64,000 nucleotides of DNA from Desertivibrio insolitus (lineage in GTDB: Bacteria > Actinomycetota > Actinomycetes > Actinomycetales > Microbacteriaceae), in NCBI RefSeq assembly GCF_017355965.1, contig NZ_JAFIQW010000001.1:720987-784986 (forward strand). The letters run 5' to 3'. Below the pieces are notes generated by a model, which saw only the letters and a list, made by a program, of their open reading frames with translations, did no database searches and was not told the DNA's origin. The position numbers and the translations under genes are program-made. How positions within the stretch are numbered: position 1 is the stretch's first letter; every line of letters begins with the position of its first letter. Positions 15,417 to 24,775 of this stretch are shown here, piece by piece.

Positions 15417-18400
15417 CTATTGACGGACATCGGGCACCCTCACCGGAAGCCACGCCGCGTCGCGGAACAGCACCGCCGAGCCCGGCGTGCCCGAGCCGAG
15501 CATGAACCGCGGGATCTGCGCCCCCATCAACTGCGTACCCGTCATCGCGTTGGTCGGCGACAGCACGAGGCCCTGACGGGCCTTCTTGGCGGTGACGAAC
15601 GGCCCGCTGAAGAGCGTCGACGCGGCCTCCGTCTCGACGGCGACGCAGAGGTCGACCTGCCCGGTGACGCCCGAGAGCGCCTGCTCGAGCGGGGTCTGCT
15701 TGAGCAGGTCGGCGTCGTCGATCACGACCGTGACCCGGCGCCCGAGGGCGTCCGGGACGCGGTCGAGGATGCCGAGCAGCGTCATCGCGTCGGTGTCGGG
15801 CGCGCTCACGACGGTCGCGCCGTGCGACGCGGCGACCTCGGTGAGCACCGACTCGCGCGGCGCGACGACGAGCAGCGGGGCGCCGGCCCAGGCGAGCTGA
15901 TGCGCGATCGCGGCGAGGGCGCTCGAGCGGCCCGAGCCCCGGACGCCCGCGACGACGAAGCCGGGCGCCTGCTGCCAGTCGACCGTGATGCGCGACAGCT
16001 CGTCGCCCCCGACGCCGACGATCGGCGAGGGCGCGGTGCATGCGGGGTCGAGGGGCAGCTCGTAGGCGGCGCTCAGCGCGATGTACGACGGCAGCGGGTC
16101 GACGCGGAACGGGCGCGGCAGTTCCGCCAGCTGCGGGAAGCCCTCGTAGTGCGTCGAGACGTCCTCGATCAGGGCGCGCAGTGCGGCGGTCTGCGCCTCG
16201 CCGCTGGTGTCGCGGCTGACGATCGCGAACTGCAGCTCCGTGCCGGCGGCCCCGAACAGCGCACGACCCGGCGGCAGGTCGTCGGGCACCTCGCGCACCA
16301 TCACCCCGGCCGCGCGGTAGTCGTTGACGTCGCGCAGGGGCAGCACGTACTGCGCGTCGATGAACCCCGCGACCTTGTCGCCGCCGATCCCGCGGTCGCC
16401 CGTGAGCAGCACGCGGATGCCGACGGCGGGCCCCTCGCGCAGCACGCGCACGAACTGGTCGCGGAATGCCACGAGCTGGTCGGCGTTGAGGGTCGACGTG
16501 AGCCGCTCCCAGCCGTCGACGGCGACGATCGCGTACGGCAGGGCGTCGGCCGGTGCGGCGAGGCGGCGCTGCTCGGCGATGTTGCCGACGCCGGCCCTCG
16601 ACAGGATGCCCTGCCGCCGCGACAGCTCCTCGAGCAGCCGGCCCATCAGGCGCGGCAGCCGCTCCTGCTCGAGCGGCGTGACGACGGCCCCGCAGTGCGG
16701 CGCGTCGGCGAAGGGCAGCAGCGCGCCGTTGCCGTAGTCGGCGACGTAGAGGTGCAGGTCGGCGGGGGTGAACTTCTGCACGGCCTGCGCGAGCAGGGTG
16801 CGCAGCGCGGTGGTGCGTCCCGAGAGCGCGCCACCGAGCACGAGCAGGTGCCCGTCGCCCACCACGTCCCAGCCGCGCACGCGCTGGCGCTGCTCGCTCG
16901 GCACGTCTTCGAGGCCGAGCACGAGCGTCGTCGGCGGCACCTCCTCGGTCGCGAGCCGGTCGAGGGTGAGCAACGGCGGCAGCGGCAGCAGCCACGGCGA
17001 GGCGTTGCGCTCGATGCCCATGGCGTGCGCGGCGGCGATCACGAGGTTGACGAGCGCGCGCAGGTCGGTGTCGTCGTGGTCGGCGCGCACGGCCGCGGTC
17101 TGCTGCTTGGCGGGGAAGCGCGGCGGCAGCCCGAGGGTCTCCCACTCGATGGGCGCCTTGGGCGGCAGGGTCGCGCGGGCGCGGGCGGCGCCCTGGCGCA
17201 GCCCGGCGACGCGCGCGGTCTGGAACGGCACGGGCGCGGTGCCGACGCCGGTGCGCACGTAGCCGCGTCCCGGGGTGTTCGCGCCGATGAGCGCGGCCTC
17301 GTGCGAGCCGAGCACGTCGTTCGAGTCGCCCCGGTCGGTGACCCGCAGCGCCACGCGCAGGTTGATGTTCGACTGCATCTCGGGGGTGACGACACCGGAG
17401 GGCCGCTGCGTCGCGAGCACGAGGTTGACCCCGAGCGAGCGCCCGACCCGGGCGATCCGCACGAGACCGTTGATGAATTCGGGCAGCTCGGTCTTCAGCT
17501 CGGCGAACTCGTCGATGACGATCATGAGCCGGGCGAGGCCGAGGCGAGCGGATGCCTCCGGGTCCTTCGACCACGCGGCATCCAGGTCTTTCGCGCCGAG
17601 TTCCCGCAGCACGCGCTCGCGGCGCTTCAGCTCGGCGTCGAGCGAGGCGAGCGCGCGCTCGGTCTCGCGGGCGTCGAGGTTCGTGACCATGCCGACGGTG
17701 TGCGGCAGGCGCTCGCAGTCGGCGAAGGCGGACCCGCCCTTGTAGTCGACGAGCACGAAGTTGAGCGCGTCGGGGCGGTTGGCGAGCGCGAGCGAGACGA
17801 CGAGCGCCTGCAGGAACTCGCTCTTGCCGGAGCCGGTGGTTCCGGCGACGAGGGCATGCGGGCCGTCGGAGGCGATGTCGAGGGCGAACTCGCCGTCGGC
17901 GTTCGCCCCGACCACGACGAAGGTGCGCCGCGGCGTCGTCTCCCACCGCCGCACGACCGCGCCCGGGTCGTCCGTGTCGATGCCGAGCAGGTCGGTGTAG
18001 CGCACGCTCGTCGGGAGCATGCCCTCGTCGCCGATGCCCGAGACGTGCTCGATCGAGCAGAGGGCGCGCGCGATCTGCTCGGCGTTCGGCAGCGAGAGCC
18101 CGTCGAGCAGCACGCCGGGGTGGTATTCGTCGGCGGACTCGAAGCGGGCGAGGGAGGTGTCGGTCGCGTCGACGGCGACGGCCGTCGCGGTCTCCTCCGG
18201 CAGACGCGAGCGGTCGCTGTCGAGGGCGATGACGTGGATGCCGTAGCGGCGACCGCGGTCGAGCAGCGGCACCATCCCGGGAAGGGTGCGGTAGCGGCGG
18301 GCGCCGTCGACCACGACGACGACGTCGGTGTCGAAGCGGCCGCCGCGGTCACCGGCGGCGCGGGCACGGGCCTCGAGCAGGGTCGTCAGCTCGCGCACGC

Positions 18401-19772
18401 GCTCGCGGCGGGTGTCATCCGTGTTGCCCACGAAGGAGACGAGGTGCTCACCGGGCTGCGTGTGCGGCAGCCACTGCACCCACCACCACTCGCCCACGTC
18501 GGTCTCGTCGCAGAGCACGATGATCTGCAGATCGCGGGGAGAGCGCAGGGTCGCGAGTGAGCAGACAGCCTCGCGGGCGACGCTGCGCACGACGTCGAGC
18601 GGGCCGGCGATGCCGAGCGGTCCGCGCGCGAGGTCGGCCGCGACGGGCGCGGGCGCGACGCCGACCCGTCGGTCGGCGCGGTCCTTCGACGAGCCGCCCT
18701 CGAAGCGCACGTCGAGCGGCACCTCGGTGACGCCGACGCGCACCATCAGGGCGTCGCCGTCGCTGTTGCGCCGCTCCCACAGCCGCGAGAGCGGGCGCAG
18801 CGCGATGTCGCGGATGACGACCGGGTCGGGGTGGCGGTACCAGAGGTCGAGGCGCTGCTCCCGCACGAGCGCCGCGAGCTTCTTCTCCGCTCGCCGCACG
18901 TCGTCGATCCACTCGGCCTCGGTGCGCTCGCCCTTGCGCTTCGCGAGCCGGCGGTTGGTCATGAACGACCCGATCACCATGATCGGTGACGCCGCGGCCA
19001 TGAGGAGCATGATCGGGCGGCCGAAGACGACCGCCATCGTCACGCCGAGCACCACCGGGATGACCGCGGAGAGCCACGGCAGGGGCGAGCGGTCCTGGTC
19101 GTGCGGTTTGTCACCGGGCAGGGTGATGACGGGCTGGGGCTGGGTGGGCCGGATTCGGGAGGGCCGGTTGTAGCCGCGCATGCCGAGCTGGTCGAGGGCG
19201 ATGTCGGCGTCGGACGCCGGCTCGAGCCCGATGCGGAACAGGCTGCTGCCGAGCTGCCAGAGGTCCGCGGGCACGAGCCGCGTGGCATCCGTCACCCGCT
19301 CGCCGTTGACGACGACGAGCGCCTCCTCGTCGAGCGGAGTGAGCACGGCCTCGAGCGCGGCCGGGCGGCCGGGGGCCGGCGCGGAGAGCTCGCCGAACTC
19401 GAGCGTCGCGTGGCGCTCGGCGAGGAACGGGTCGGCGATGCAGAGGTCGGCGTCGCGGGCACTGCCGATCTGGAGGGTCGCGCCAGGAGCGAGCGGGAAG
19501 GTCTCGCCGGCGAACGGCCCGGCGACGACCTCGAGGCGCGGGGTGCCGGGCGGCAGCGGGTCGCGTCGTGCGGGCGGCAGTTCGGCGCCGTTCAGGATGC
19601 CGGCGGCCGCGAGCCCGGAGCGCGCGTCGCCGTCCGGGGCGAGCAGCGCCGGCTCGACGGCGAGCGCCTCGGCGACCTCGCCGACGGTCGTCGCGTCGTC
19701 GACCCGCATCAGGTAGGAGCGCGTCGGGTCCGACCCGCGAGATGGGTCGTGCACGGTGAGGCGGAGGCTCAT
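15417..19772 (-). CDS. eccC: EccC/EssC-type FtsK/SpoIIIE ATPase of the type VII secretion system
   Basis: The ATG at 19772 gives 1451 residues. Residues 1-75 look ubiquitin-like (DDATTVGEVAEAL then GILNGAEL), similar to YukD/EsaB. Residues about 85-190 are an FHA domain (GSARDADLCIADPFLAERHATL). Two TM helices follow near 235-275. Three ATPase modules come next: the first has a full Walker A (AGTTGSGKSEF, about residue 642) and Walker B (LMIVIDEFAEL, about 749); the second and third have the variants GGALSGRTTAL (about 975) and GVRGSGRSSAL (about 1275). It energises export of WXG100-type substrates across the membrane. The single-chain form with N-terminal FHA is closer to Firmicute EssC than to the mycobacterial EccCa/EccCb split. 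EccB, EccD, EccE and a mycosin protease are not seen nearby. Confidence 0.92.
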   Translation of the reverse strand: MSLRLTVHDPSRGSDPTRSYLMRVDDATTVGEVAEALAVEPALLAPDGDARSGLAAAGILNGAELPPARRDPLPPGTPRLEVVAGPFAGETFPLAPGATLQIGSARDADLCIADPFLAERHATLEFGELSAPAPGRPAALEAVLTPLDEEALVVVNGERVTDATRLVPADLWQLGSSLFRIGLEPASDADIALDQLGMRGYNRPSRIRPTQPQPVITLPGDKPHDQDRSPLPWLSAVIPVVLGVTMAVVFGRPIMLLMAAASPIMVIGSFMTNRRLAKRKGERTEAEWIDDVRRAEKKLAALVREQRLDLWYRHPDPVVIRDIALRPLSRLWERRNSDGDALMVRVGVTEVPLDVRFEGGSSKDRADRRVGVAPAPVAADLARGPLGIAGPLDVVRSVAREAVCSLATLRSPRDLQIIVLCDETDVGEWWWVQWLPHTQPGEHLVSFVGNTDDTRRERVRELTTLLEARARAAGDRGGRFDTDVVVVVDGARRYRTLPGMVPLLDRGRRYGIHVIALDSDRSRLPEETATAVAVDATDTSLARFESADEYHPGVLLDGLSLPNAEQIARALCSIEHVSGIGDEGMLPTSVRYTDLLGIDTDDPGAVVRRWETTPRRTFVVVGANADGEFALDIASDGPHALVAGTTGSGKSEFLQALVVSLALANRPDALNFVLVDYKGGSAFADCERLPHTVGMVTNLDARETERALASLDAELKRRERVLRELGAKDLDAAWSKDPEASARLGLARLMIVIDEFAELKTELPEFINGLVRIARVGRSLGVNLVLATQRPSGVVTPEMQSNINLRVALRVTDRGDSNDVLGSHEAALIGANTPGRGYVRTGVGTAPVPFQTARVAGLRQGAARARATLPPKAPIEWETLGLPPRFPAKQQTAAVRADHDDTDLRALVNLVIAAAHAMGIERNASPWLLPLPPLLTLDRLATEEVPPTTLVLGLEDVPSEQRQRVRGWDVVGDGHLLVLGGALSGRTTALRTLLAQAVQKFTPADLHLYVADYGNGALLPFADAPHCGAVVTPLEQERLPRLMGRLLEELSRRQGILSRAGVGNIAEQRRLAAPADALPYAIVAVDGWERLTSTLNADQLVAFRDQFVRVLREGPAVGIRVLLTGDRGIGGDKVAGFIDAQYVLPLRDVNDYRAAGVMVREVPDDLPPGRALFGAAGTELQFAIVSRDTSGEAQTAALRALIEDVSTHYEGFPQLAELPRPFRVDPLPSYIALSAAYELPLDPACTAPSPIVGVGGDELSRITVDWQQAPGFVVAGVRGSGRSSALAAIAHQLAWAGAPLLVVAPRESVLTEVAASHGATVVSAPDTDAMTLLGILDRVPDALGRRVTVVIDDADLLKQTPLEQALSGVTGQVDLCVAVETEAASTLFSGPFVTAKKARQGLVLSPTNAMTGTQLMGAQIPRFMLGSGTPGSAVLFRDAAWLPVRVPDVRQ

Positions 19773-19794
19773 CGGGGCTCCTTCTGGTGCGTCG

Positions 19795-20889
19795 TCACGC
19801 GCCGATCCTGTCCAGCAGTCGCGCGAAGGGAGTGAACACGCCGCCACCGTCATCGGTCTGCTCGGGAGGCGGCGGAAGGGCGGGCACGAGGGCGGCGGCC
19901 CGCTCGTCGCCGTCGGCGGGCGCGAGGCGCAGCGCGAGCAGCTCGTCGAGGCCGGGCCCGCCGCGCAGCAACGTGACGCTGCCCGTGGCCTGCTCGCCGT
20001 CCTCGCGGGCGACGTGGAACGAGAACTGGTCGACGGGAGGCGTCGTGCCGCCGGACGGCTGGTACTGCGCCTGCCCGCTCGGGCTGCACGTGACGGTGCC
20101 GGCGATCGCCGCGCCGCAGCCGAGCAGGGTGGCTCCCCCGTCGAAGAGGGCGGTGAGGTCGACGGTCGTCGGCGCCCCGGGCTCGGGCGCGAAGGCGGCG
20201 GTCGCGTGCGCCGCGAGCAGCGGGGGCTCCTCGGAGCCGTACAGGTGCACGGTCAGCAGGGCGGTCTGCGACCGCTGCCCCAGGTCGTCGGTCGCCTGGA
20301 GCTGCACCTCGACGGGGCCGCTGTGGGCGGCATCCGTCTCGAGCACGACGTGCGTCGGCGTGACCGTCGCGCGTGCGGCATCCGCGGGTTCGACGGCGAG
20401 CGCCTCGAGCCCCACGCCGCCGGTCTCGACGCAGAGGGTGCACTCGGGGCGGAGGTCGCTGAGCGGGATGAGCACGCGGCTGCCCGAGGGGAACGGGTAG
20501 CCGTAGTCGATGTCGGCGAACACGGGCGCGTCGGGCGGCTCGAGCGAGACGAGGTAGTCGACCGTCAGCTGCGTCGTCGCGTTGCCCAGCGCGACGGGCA
20601 CACGCAGCGTCTCCGCGTCGGGGTCGTACGTGGTCGCGCGCAGGGTCCAGCCCGTGGCGTCGCAGGCGACCGTGAGCCCGCCGGATGCCGCGGTCATCGT
20701 GCCGCAGTCGAGGAAGCTGTAGCCCTCGGCCGGACGCACCTGGAGCTCGCCGAGATACGGCACCGCGACGGCGTTCGTGCCAGACGGAGCGGGGGCCGCG
20801 GCAGTCGCCGACGTGGCCGCGAGGCCGGGCAGCAGCAGGGCCGCGGCGACGGCGAGCGCCCGCACGAGGCGCCTACCGGACCCGGTCAC
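19795..20889 (-). CDS. secreted Ig-like/cadherin-like protein at head of T7SS operon
   Basis: Product of 364 residues with a Sec signal peptide (basic RRLVRALAV, hydrophobic core, then ATSATAAAPAP). The body is beta-rich and Cys-containing, with repeated strands typical of Ig-like or cadherin-like folds (VDQFSFHVAREDGEQATGSV near residue 290). It ends with a Pro-rich tail and TPFARLLDRIGA; no C-terminal TM or LPxTG was seen. It is the first gene of the operon, 22 nt before eccC. An extracellular accessory role in secretion or adhesion is an inference; I do not recognise a named family. Confidence 0.65.
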   Translation of the reverse strand: MTGSGRRLVRALAVAAALLLPGLAATSATAAAPAPSGTNAVAVPYLGELQVRPAEGYSFLDCGTMTAASGGLTVACDATGWTLRATTYDPDAETLRVPVALGNATTQLTVDYLVSLEPPDAPVFADIDYGYPFPSGSRVLIPLSDLRPECTLCVETGGVGLEALAVEPADAARATVTPTHVVLETDAAHSGPVEVQLQATDDLGQRSQTALLTVHLYGSEEPPLLAAHATAAFAPEPGAPTTVDLTALFDGGATLLGCGAAIAGTVTCSPSGQAQYQPSGGTTPPVDQFSFHVAREDGEQATGSVTLLRGGPGLDELLALRLAPADGDERAAALVPALPPPPEQTDDGGGVFTPFARLLDRIGA

Positions 20890-20988
20890 ATCGCCTCCCC
20901 GTCGAGGGAGCCTCTCCCCCGCGCCGATATGTTAGACACTAGCCACCGGCACGGCGGGCGCCTCCGCCCCGCCGCACCGAGGAGGACC

Positions 20989-21558
20989 ATGACGAGCACC
21001 GACGCGGAGATCCGCGGCTTCGGTCCCGTGGCCCCCGCCGGTGACGGGCAGCTGCTCGGCTGGGCTCCCGGCAACGCGGCGATCGACGGCGCCGCCGGGC
21101 AGAAGCGCGCGGTCACGGTGACCACGAGCGTGCTGCCCGAGCTGACGGAGGCCGAAACGAAGCCGCGCCCGCTCTGGCGGCATCCGGCGTTCTACCTCTC
21201 CGTCGGGCTCGCGTTCGTCGCCGTGATCGTCGGCATCGTGATGATCGTCGTCTCGGTGAACAGCGGCGGGCCGAAAGTCACCACGGCCGCCGTCGACGAG
21301 AGCGCGGGCAACGCCCACGTGACCTGGTCGGCGAGCGACGCCGCGGTCGACCTCTACGTCGTGACGGGCGAGGAGGTGCTCGACCTCTCGCAGCTGGTGC
21401 GCGCCGGCGAGCAGGCGTGGGTCCCCGCCGCCTCGGGCTACTACGACGAGACCTCCTGTTTCGTCGTTCGACCGAGCGACGCCGACGATCAGCCCGTAAG
21501 CCTCGACTCCGCCGACCTCGAGGCGCAGGGCGCCGCGCGAGCGTGCGTCGGCGGCTGA
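20989..21558 (+). CDS. single-pass membrane protein divergent from the T7SS operon
   Basis: Product of 189 residues starting at ATG 20989, preceded by GAGGAGGACC. About 65 cytoplasmic residues are followed by one TM helix (AFYLSVGLAFVAVIVGIVMI, about 66-88) and an external domain with two Cys. The 99-nt gap to the divergent T7SS operon could hold shared promoters. It overlaps the next gene by 16 nt. The bitopic shape recalls EssB/EccB-type partners, but no sequence similarity is apparent, so function is unassigned. Confidence 0.65.
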   Translation: MTSTDAEIRGFGPVAPAGDGQLLGWAPGNAAIDGAAGQKRAVTVTTSVLPELTEAETKPRPLWRHPAFYLSVGLAFVAVIVGIVMIVVSVNSGGPKVTTAAVDESAGNAHVTWSASDAAVDLYVVTGEEVLDLSQLVRAGEQAWVPAASGYYDETSCFVVRPSDADDQPVSLDSADLEAQGAARACVGG

Positions 21559-22283
21559 CCGGCGCGGCCGTCGCGCTGGCGCTCGCGCTCACCGGATGCA
21601 CCGGCGCCCCTGCCGTAGACCCGCCGCCCGCACCCGAGATCGACCTGTCGGAGGAGGACCTCTCGGCAGGCAACGGCCTCTGGTACCTCGACGGCGCGAC
21701 CGCGCTCGAGCGGATCGTCGAGGCCACGCGGGACGCGGGGAACTGGACCTACTCGGGCTCGCTCGTCGAGTCGGTCCCCGTCGAGGACGCCCCGCCCGTG
21801 CCGGGCCGTCGGATCGACTTCGCCGTGACGGGCAGCGACACCGCCTACTCCGCGAGCATCACGGCGGCCGGGCAGCAGCTCGAGATCGTGGTCGCCGACG
21901 GCGCCGGCTACGTGCGCGGCAACGAGGCCTTCGCCGCGCGGGCAGGCCGACCCGAGCTCACCAGCGGATACGTCTGCCTCACGGCCGACGACCCCCTTCT
22001 CGCCGAGTGGGCGGATGTCACCGAGCCAGGCGCCCTGCTCGACGCGCTGCTCGGCGCGACCGAGCTCGGCGTCACGCCGCCCGCGCCCGGCGCCACGACG
22101 GCGACCCTCGTGCCGGGGATCGACGGCGCGCCCATCGGCACCCTGACGGTCGCCGCCGAGGGCGACCCGCTGCCCGGTCAGCTCGTGCTGGCCGACACCT
22201 CGGGCAGCGCGAACGTCACGTTCGGCGGCTGGGGGTCCTCCCCCGCGCCGGCCGCGCCCACGGAGCTCTCCGCCGGTTGCTGA
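21543..22283 (+). CDS. putative lipoprotein
   Basis: The GTG at 21543 gives 246 residues with a clean lipobox (LALALTGC, Cys19) and then a Pro/acidic linker, so it is likely an outer-face membrane lipoprotein. The body (ATALERIVEATRDAGNWTYSG, then paired beta strands up to GQLVLADTSGSANVTFGGWG) resembles the LppX/LprAFG-like or LolA-type fold only loosely. The start overlaps the upstream membrane-protein gene by 16 nt, so the two are co-expressed. Possible role: cell-envelope partner of the divergent T7SS. Unproven. Confidence 0.65.
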   Translation: MRRRLTGAAVALALALTGCTGAPAVDPPPAPEIDLSEEDLSAGNGLWYLDGATALERIVEATRDAGNWTYSGSLVESVPVEDAPPVPGRRIDFAVTGSDTAYSASITAAGQQLEIVVADGAGYVRGNEAFAARAGRPELTSGYVCLTADDPLLAEWADVTEPGALLDALLGATELGVTPPAPGATTATLVPGIDGAPIGTLTVAAEGDPLPGQLVLADTSGSANVTFGGWGSSPAPAAPTELSAGC

Positions 22284-22613
22284 TCACCAGCCCGGCGCGC
22301 CCGCGCAGCCCTGCGCGAGCAGCGCGACCCCAGCCTCGCGGTCGGTGAACGCGGCCCAGGTGGCACGGCCGTCCCCGCGCGTGGCGGCGTCCTGCAGCGC
22401 CTCGAGGTTCCGCTCGGCCCCGGCGGCCCAGACGCGGTAGGCCTCGTCGTCGACGCCGTCGGCCCCCAGTGCCGCGACCGCACGAACGCGGGCGATCGAC
22501 GGAAGCGCGCGGGTCAGCTTCGTGGCATCCGCCTGTCCCTCGATGACGAGCGGGGTGAGTTCGGTGATCGCCTGCCGGAGCTCCTCGCAGCGGCTCGCAC
22601 GGATGTCGGTCAC
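22284..22613 (-). CDS. hypothetical protein
   Basis: Soluble, helical product of about 109 residues from a GTG at 22613 (VTDIRASRCEELRQAI); an ATG at 22640 would add nine residues. It contains an Ala-rich helical repeat (RVRAVAALGADGVDDEAYRVW). It directly abuts the stop of the plus-strand lipoprotein gene. I do not recognise a family. Confidence 0.5.
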   Translation of the reverse strand: MTDIRASRCEELRQAITELTPLVIEGQADATKLTRALPSIARVRAVAALGADGVDDEAYRVWAAGAERNLEALQDAATRGDGRATWAAFTDREAGVALLAQGCAGAPGW

Positions 22614-22696
22614 CCGGCCGAGCCTATCCACACCGCGCATCCGGGTCGGCTCCCGCTCCTAGGATGATCCCGGCAACACCGCACCGGGGAGGCTCT

Positions 22697-23341
22697 GTGG
22701 CCAAGCGATCACCTTTCGACGACGATCCGCGCTTCACGCGGCACCGCACGCTGCGCGCCGCGCGCACCGGGTTGATCATCACCGCCGTCGGTCTCGTCGG
22801 GCTAGTGCTCGCGACAGTCTTCATGCCGGCGCTCGTCGACACCGCCGCCGAGCAGGCCGCCGACGCGAGCTCCAGCCGTCGCGCGGCTCAGGCGACCTTC
22901 GCGCCCCTCGCGATCTGGATCCTCACGGTGGCGCTGCTCGTCGCCGGGCTGCTCTCCGTGTTCCGGTCGTACGAGTGGCGTCACGCCGAGAGCGGCAACC
23001 GGCTGCGTCGTGCCCTCTACGCGACCTTCGACGGCGGCATGGCGAAACTGCAGGACCTGCACGCCCGGTTCATGCGGGGCGAGCCCTCCGCGTACGCGCC
23101 CCTGCCCGACACCGTGCTCGCGAAGTACGCCGACACCTACCTCGAGGTCTGGGACGTGCCCGAAGACACGGTGGCCTACGTCGCGCTCTCGACGGGCAAG
23201 GGCCGCGGCACCCAGTACGCCGGTCTCGTGCGCTACGAGGGCATGCACTACCGGGCGTTGAAGGCCGCGATCGCCGACTCGCAGCTGCGCAGGGCGCTGC
23301 CGGATGCCGCGAACCCGCTGCTCGCGGGCGACGCCCGGTGA
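22697..23341 (+). CDS. two-TM membrane protein of unknown function
   Basis: The GTG at 22697 with GGGGAGG upstream gives 214 residues. Two hydrophobic helices (about 25-50 and 72-96) flank an external loop. The cytoplasmic remainder includes ADTYLEVWDVPEDTVAYVAL. The stop overlaps the next start as GTGA, so the pair forms a small operon. No family recognised. Confidence 0.6.
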   Translation: MAKRSPFDDDPRFTRHRTLRAARTGLIITAVGLVGLVLATVFMPALVDTAAEQAADASSSRRAAQATFAPLAIWILTVALLVAGLLSVFRSYEWRHAESGNRLRRALYATFDGGMAKLQDLHARFMRGEPSAYAPLPDTVLAKYADTYLEVWDVPEDTVAYVALSTGKGRGTQYAGLVRYEGMHYRALKAAIADSQLRRALPDAANPLLAGDAR

Positions 23342-24081
23342 CCACCGGCGAGTCAGGCCCCGCGCCGGACTCCGGCTCCGGCTCCGGCTCCGGCTCCGCC
23401 GACCCGGCCGTCGTCATCCCGGTCGACGCCGCGCGGGCCGAGCGGGCGCTCGTGCTGACCCGTCGGATGCTCATCGCGATCCCCGTGATCGCGCTCGCCG
23501 TCGTGGTGGTCGTCGCCCTGCTGCAGCCCCGCCTCAGCCTGGTTCTTCTCACGGCGGCGTTCGTCGGCGTGCTCGCGCTCGTCGCTCTTCAGGCCGTACG
23601 CCGGCGACGCAGGGTGGAGCGGGCCGCGGATGACGCGGGGGTCGCCTTCGCGCTCGACGATCGCGGGCTCTACGTCGCGAGCCTCGCCACGACGATCGCG
23701 TGGCAGGAGATCACGGGCGTCGTGCACTGGAACCAGACCGAGCGGGTGCGGCGCGGGACCTCGCGCGGTGTCTGGGGGGTCGGACCCCGCTTCGTCGCCG
23801 GCACCGGGGGCCACTCCCACCACGTGACCATCGGGGTGCGCGACGGCGCTGCTCTGCGCGAGCGGATGCCGCGCGGGGCGCAGTCCGCCGTGAAACCGGG
23901 CCGGAAGTCGGTGGGCGGCACCGTCGTGCTGCTGCCCGACGTGGCACTCGCACCGGATGGCGCCGCCCTGCTGCTTTCGCAGTTGCGGGCGCGCGCCGAG
24001 TCGCGCGGGATTTCGTTCACCACGGCCACGAGCGCGCTCGACTGGGCATCCGCCGCGGCGACGCTCGAGCTCGCTTCGTAG
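23338..24081 (+). CDS. membrane protein with PH-like cytoplasmic domain
   Basis: Product of 247 residues from a GTG that overlaps the previous stop. A Ser/Gly-repeat N-terminus is followed by a two-helix hairpin (about 45-90) and a beta-rich domain containing FALDDRGLYVASLATTIAWQ and EITGVVHW. This pattern (the "DDxGLY...I.W.EI" strand pair) is typical of bacterial PH-like/YcxB-like domains. Function unknown; it is co-transcribed with the preceding two-TM protein. Confidence 0.6.
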   Translation: MTTGESGPAPDSGSGSGSGSADPAVVIPVDAARAERALVLTRRMLIAIPVIALAVVVVVALLQPRLSLVLLTAAFVGVLALVALQAVRRRRRVERAADDAGVAFALDDRGLYVASLATTIAWQEITGVVHWNQTERVRRGTSRGVWGVGPRFVAGTGGHSHHVTIGVRDGAALRERMPRGAQSAVKPGRKSVGGTVVLLPDVALAPDGAALLLSQLRARAESRGISFTTATSALDWASAAATLELAS

Positions 24082-24139
24082 GTCCGCGCGAGCGGCAGGA
24101 TCAGTCCCCCGGCACTCGGGTTCGCATCGACCCGTGGGA

Positions 24140-24775
24140 TCAGCCCGCCGGAGCGGGGGCGACGGGCGCTGCGGCATCCGTCGCGGGCTGCAGCGGCTGA
24201 TCGGTGACCACGAAGATGTAGCCGTTGATGGTGCCGCCGCCGGCCTCGCCTCCGCTGCCGGTGAACGTGACCGTCTCCTCGAAGAACAGCCGGTCGCCCG
24301 ACTGCAGGGCCCTCGCGAAGGCGAGCACCTGCGCGGCGTCGCCGTCGACCGAGACGCTCACCTTCGAGGTGAACAGCCGGTTGTTGAGCGCCGGGTCCAC
24401 CTCGGCGGCCGGGATGCTGCCGTCGCCGGAGGCCCCGTAGGTCTGCGCCTCCTCGATCGTGACGCTCGTCACCGCGACGCCCGCTTCGCCGGCGGCACCC
24501 TGCAGGTAGTCGAAGAAGCCGGCGCTGTCGAGGTCGGCGGGCAGCGCCTCGTGCAGCGTCGCGAGCTGCAGCTCGAGGTCGTCGAGCTGCTCGGCCTGCT
24601 CGCGCAGCTGCACGAGCGCGGCCTCGTGGATGAGGTTCTGCTGCTCGGCGGCGGCGCGGTCGCTGTCGGCGGTGGCGGCCTGCGTCAGCAGCGGCACGAC
24701 GCCGAGGAAGTAGCCGAGCGCCAGGATCGCGACGATCAGCACGGCGCCGCCGATGGTCCAGATGCGGGTGCTCAC
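24140..24775 (-). CDS. pilO: type IV pilus inner-membrane component PilO-like
   Basis: Product of 211 residues: an N-terminal TM helix (IWTIGGAVLIVAILALGYFL), a coiled coil with Gln/Glu repeats (about 35-75), then a small alpha/beta domain near 85-190 and a Pro/Ala tail. This is the PilO architecture: it forms a heterodimer with PilN to link PilM to the pilus platform. The GTG start overlaps the pilN stop (GTGA). It is the last gene of the pilus operon; the 58 nt to the convergent neighbour contain no strong terminator. Confidence 0.75.
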   Translation of the reverse strand: MSTRIWTIGGAVLIVAILALGYFLGVVPLLTQAATADSDRAAAEQQNLIHEAALVQLREQAEQLDDLELQLATLHEALPADLDSAGFFDYLQGAAGEAGVAVTSVTIEEAQTYGASGDGSIPAAEVDPALNNRLFTSKVSVSVDGDAAQVLAFARALQSGDRLFFEETVTFTGSGGEAGGGTINGYIFVVTDQPLQPATDAAAPVAPAPAG

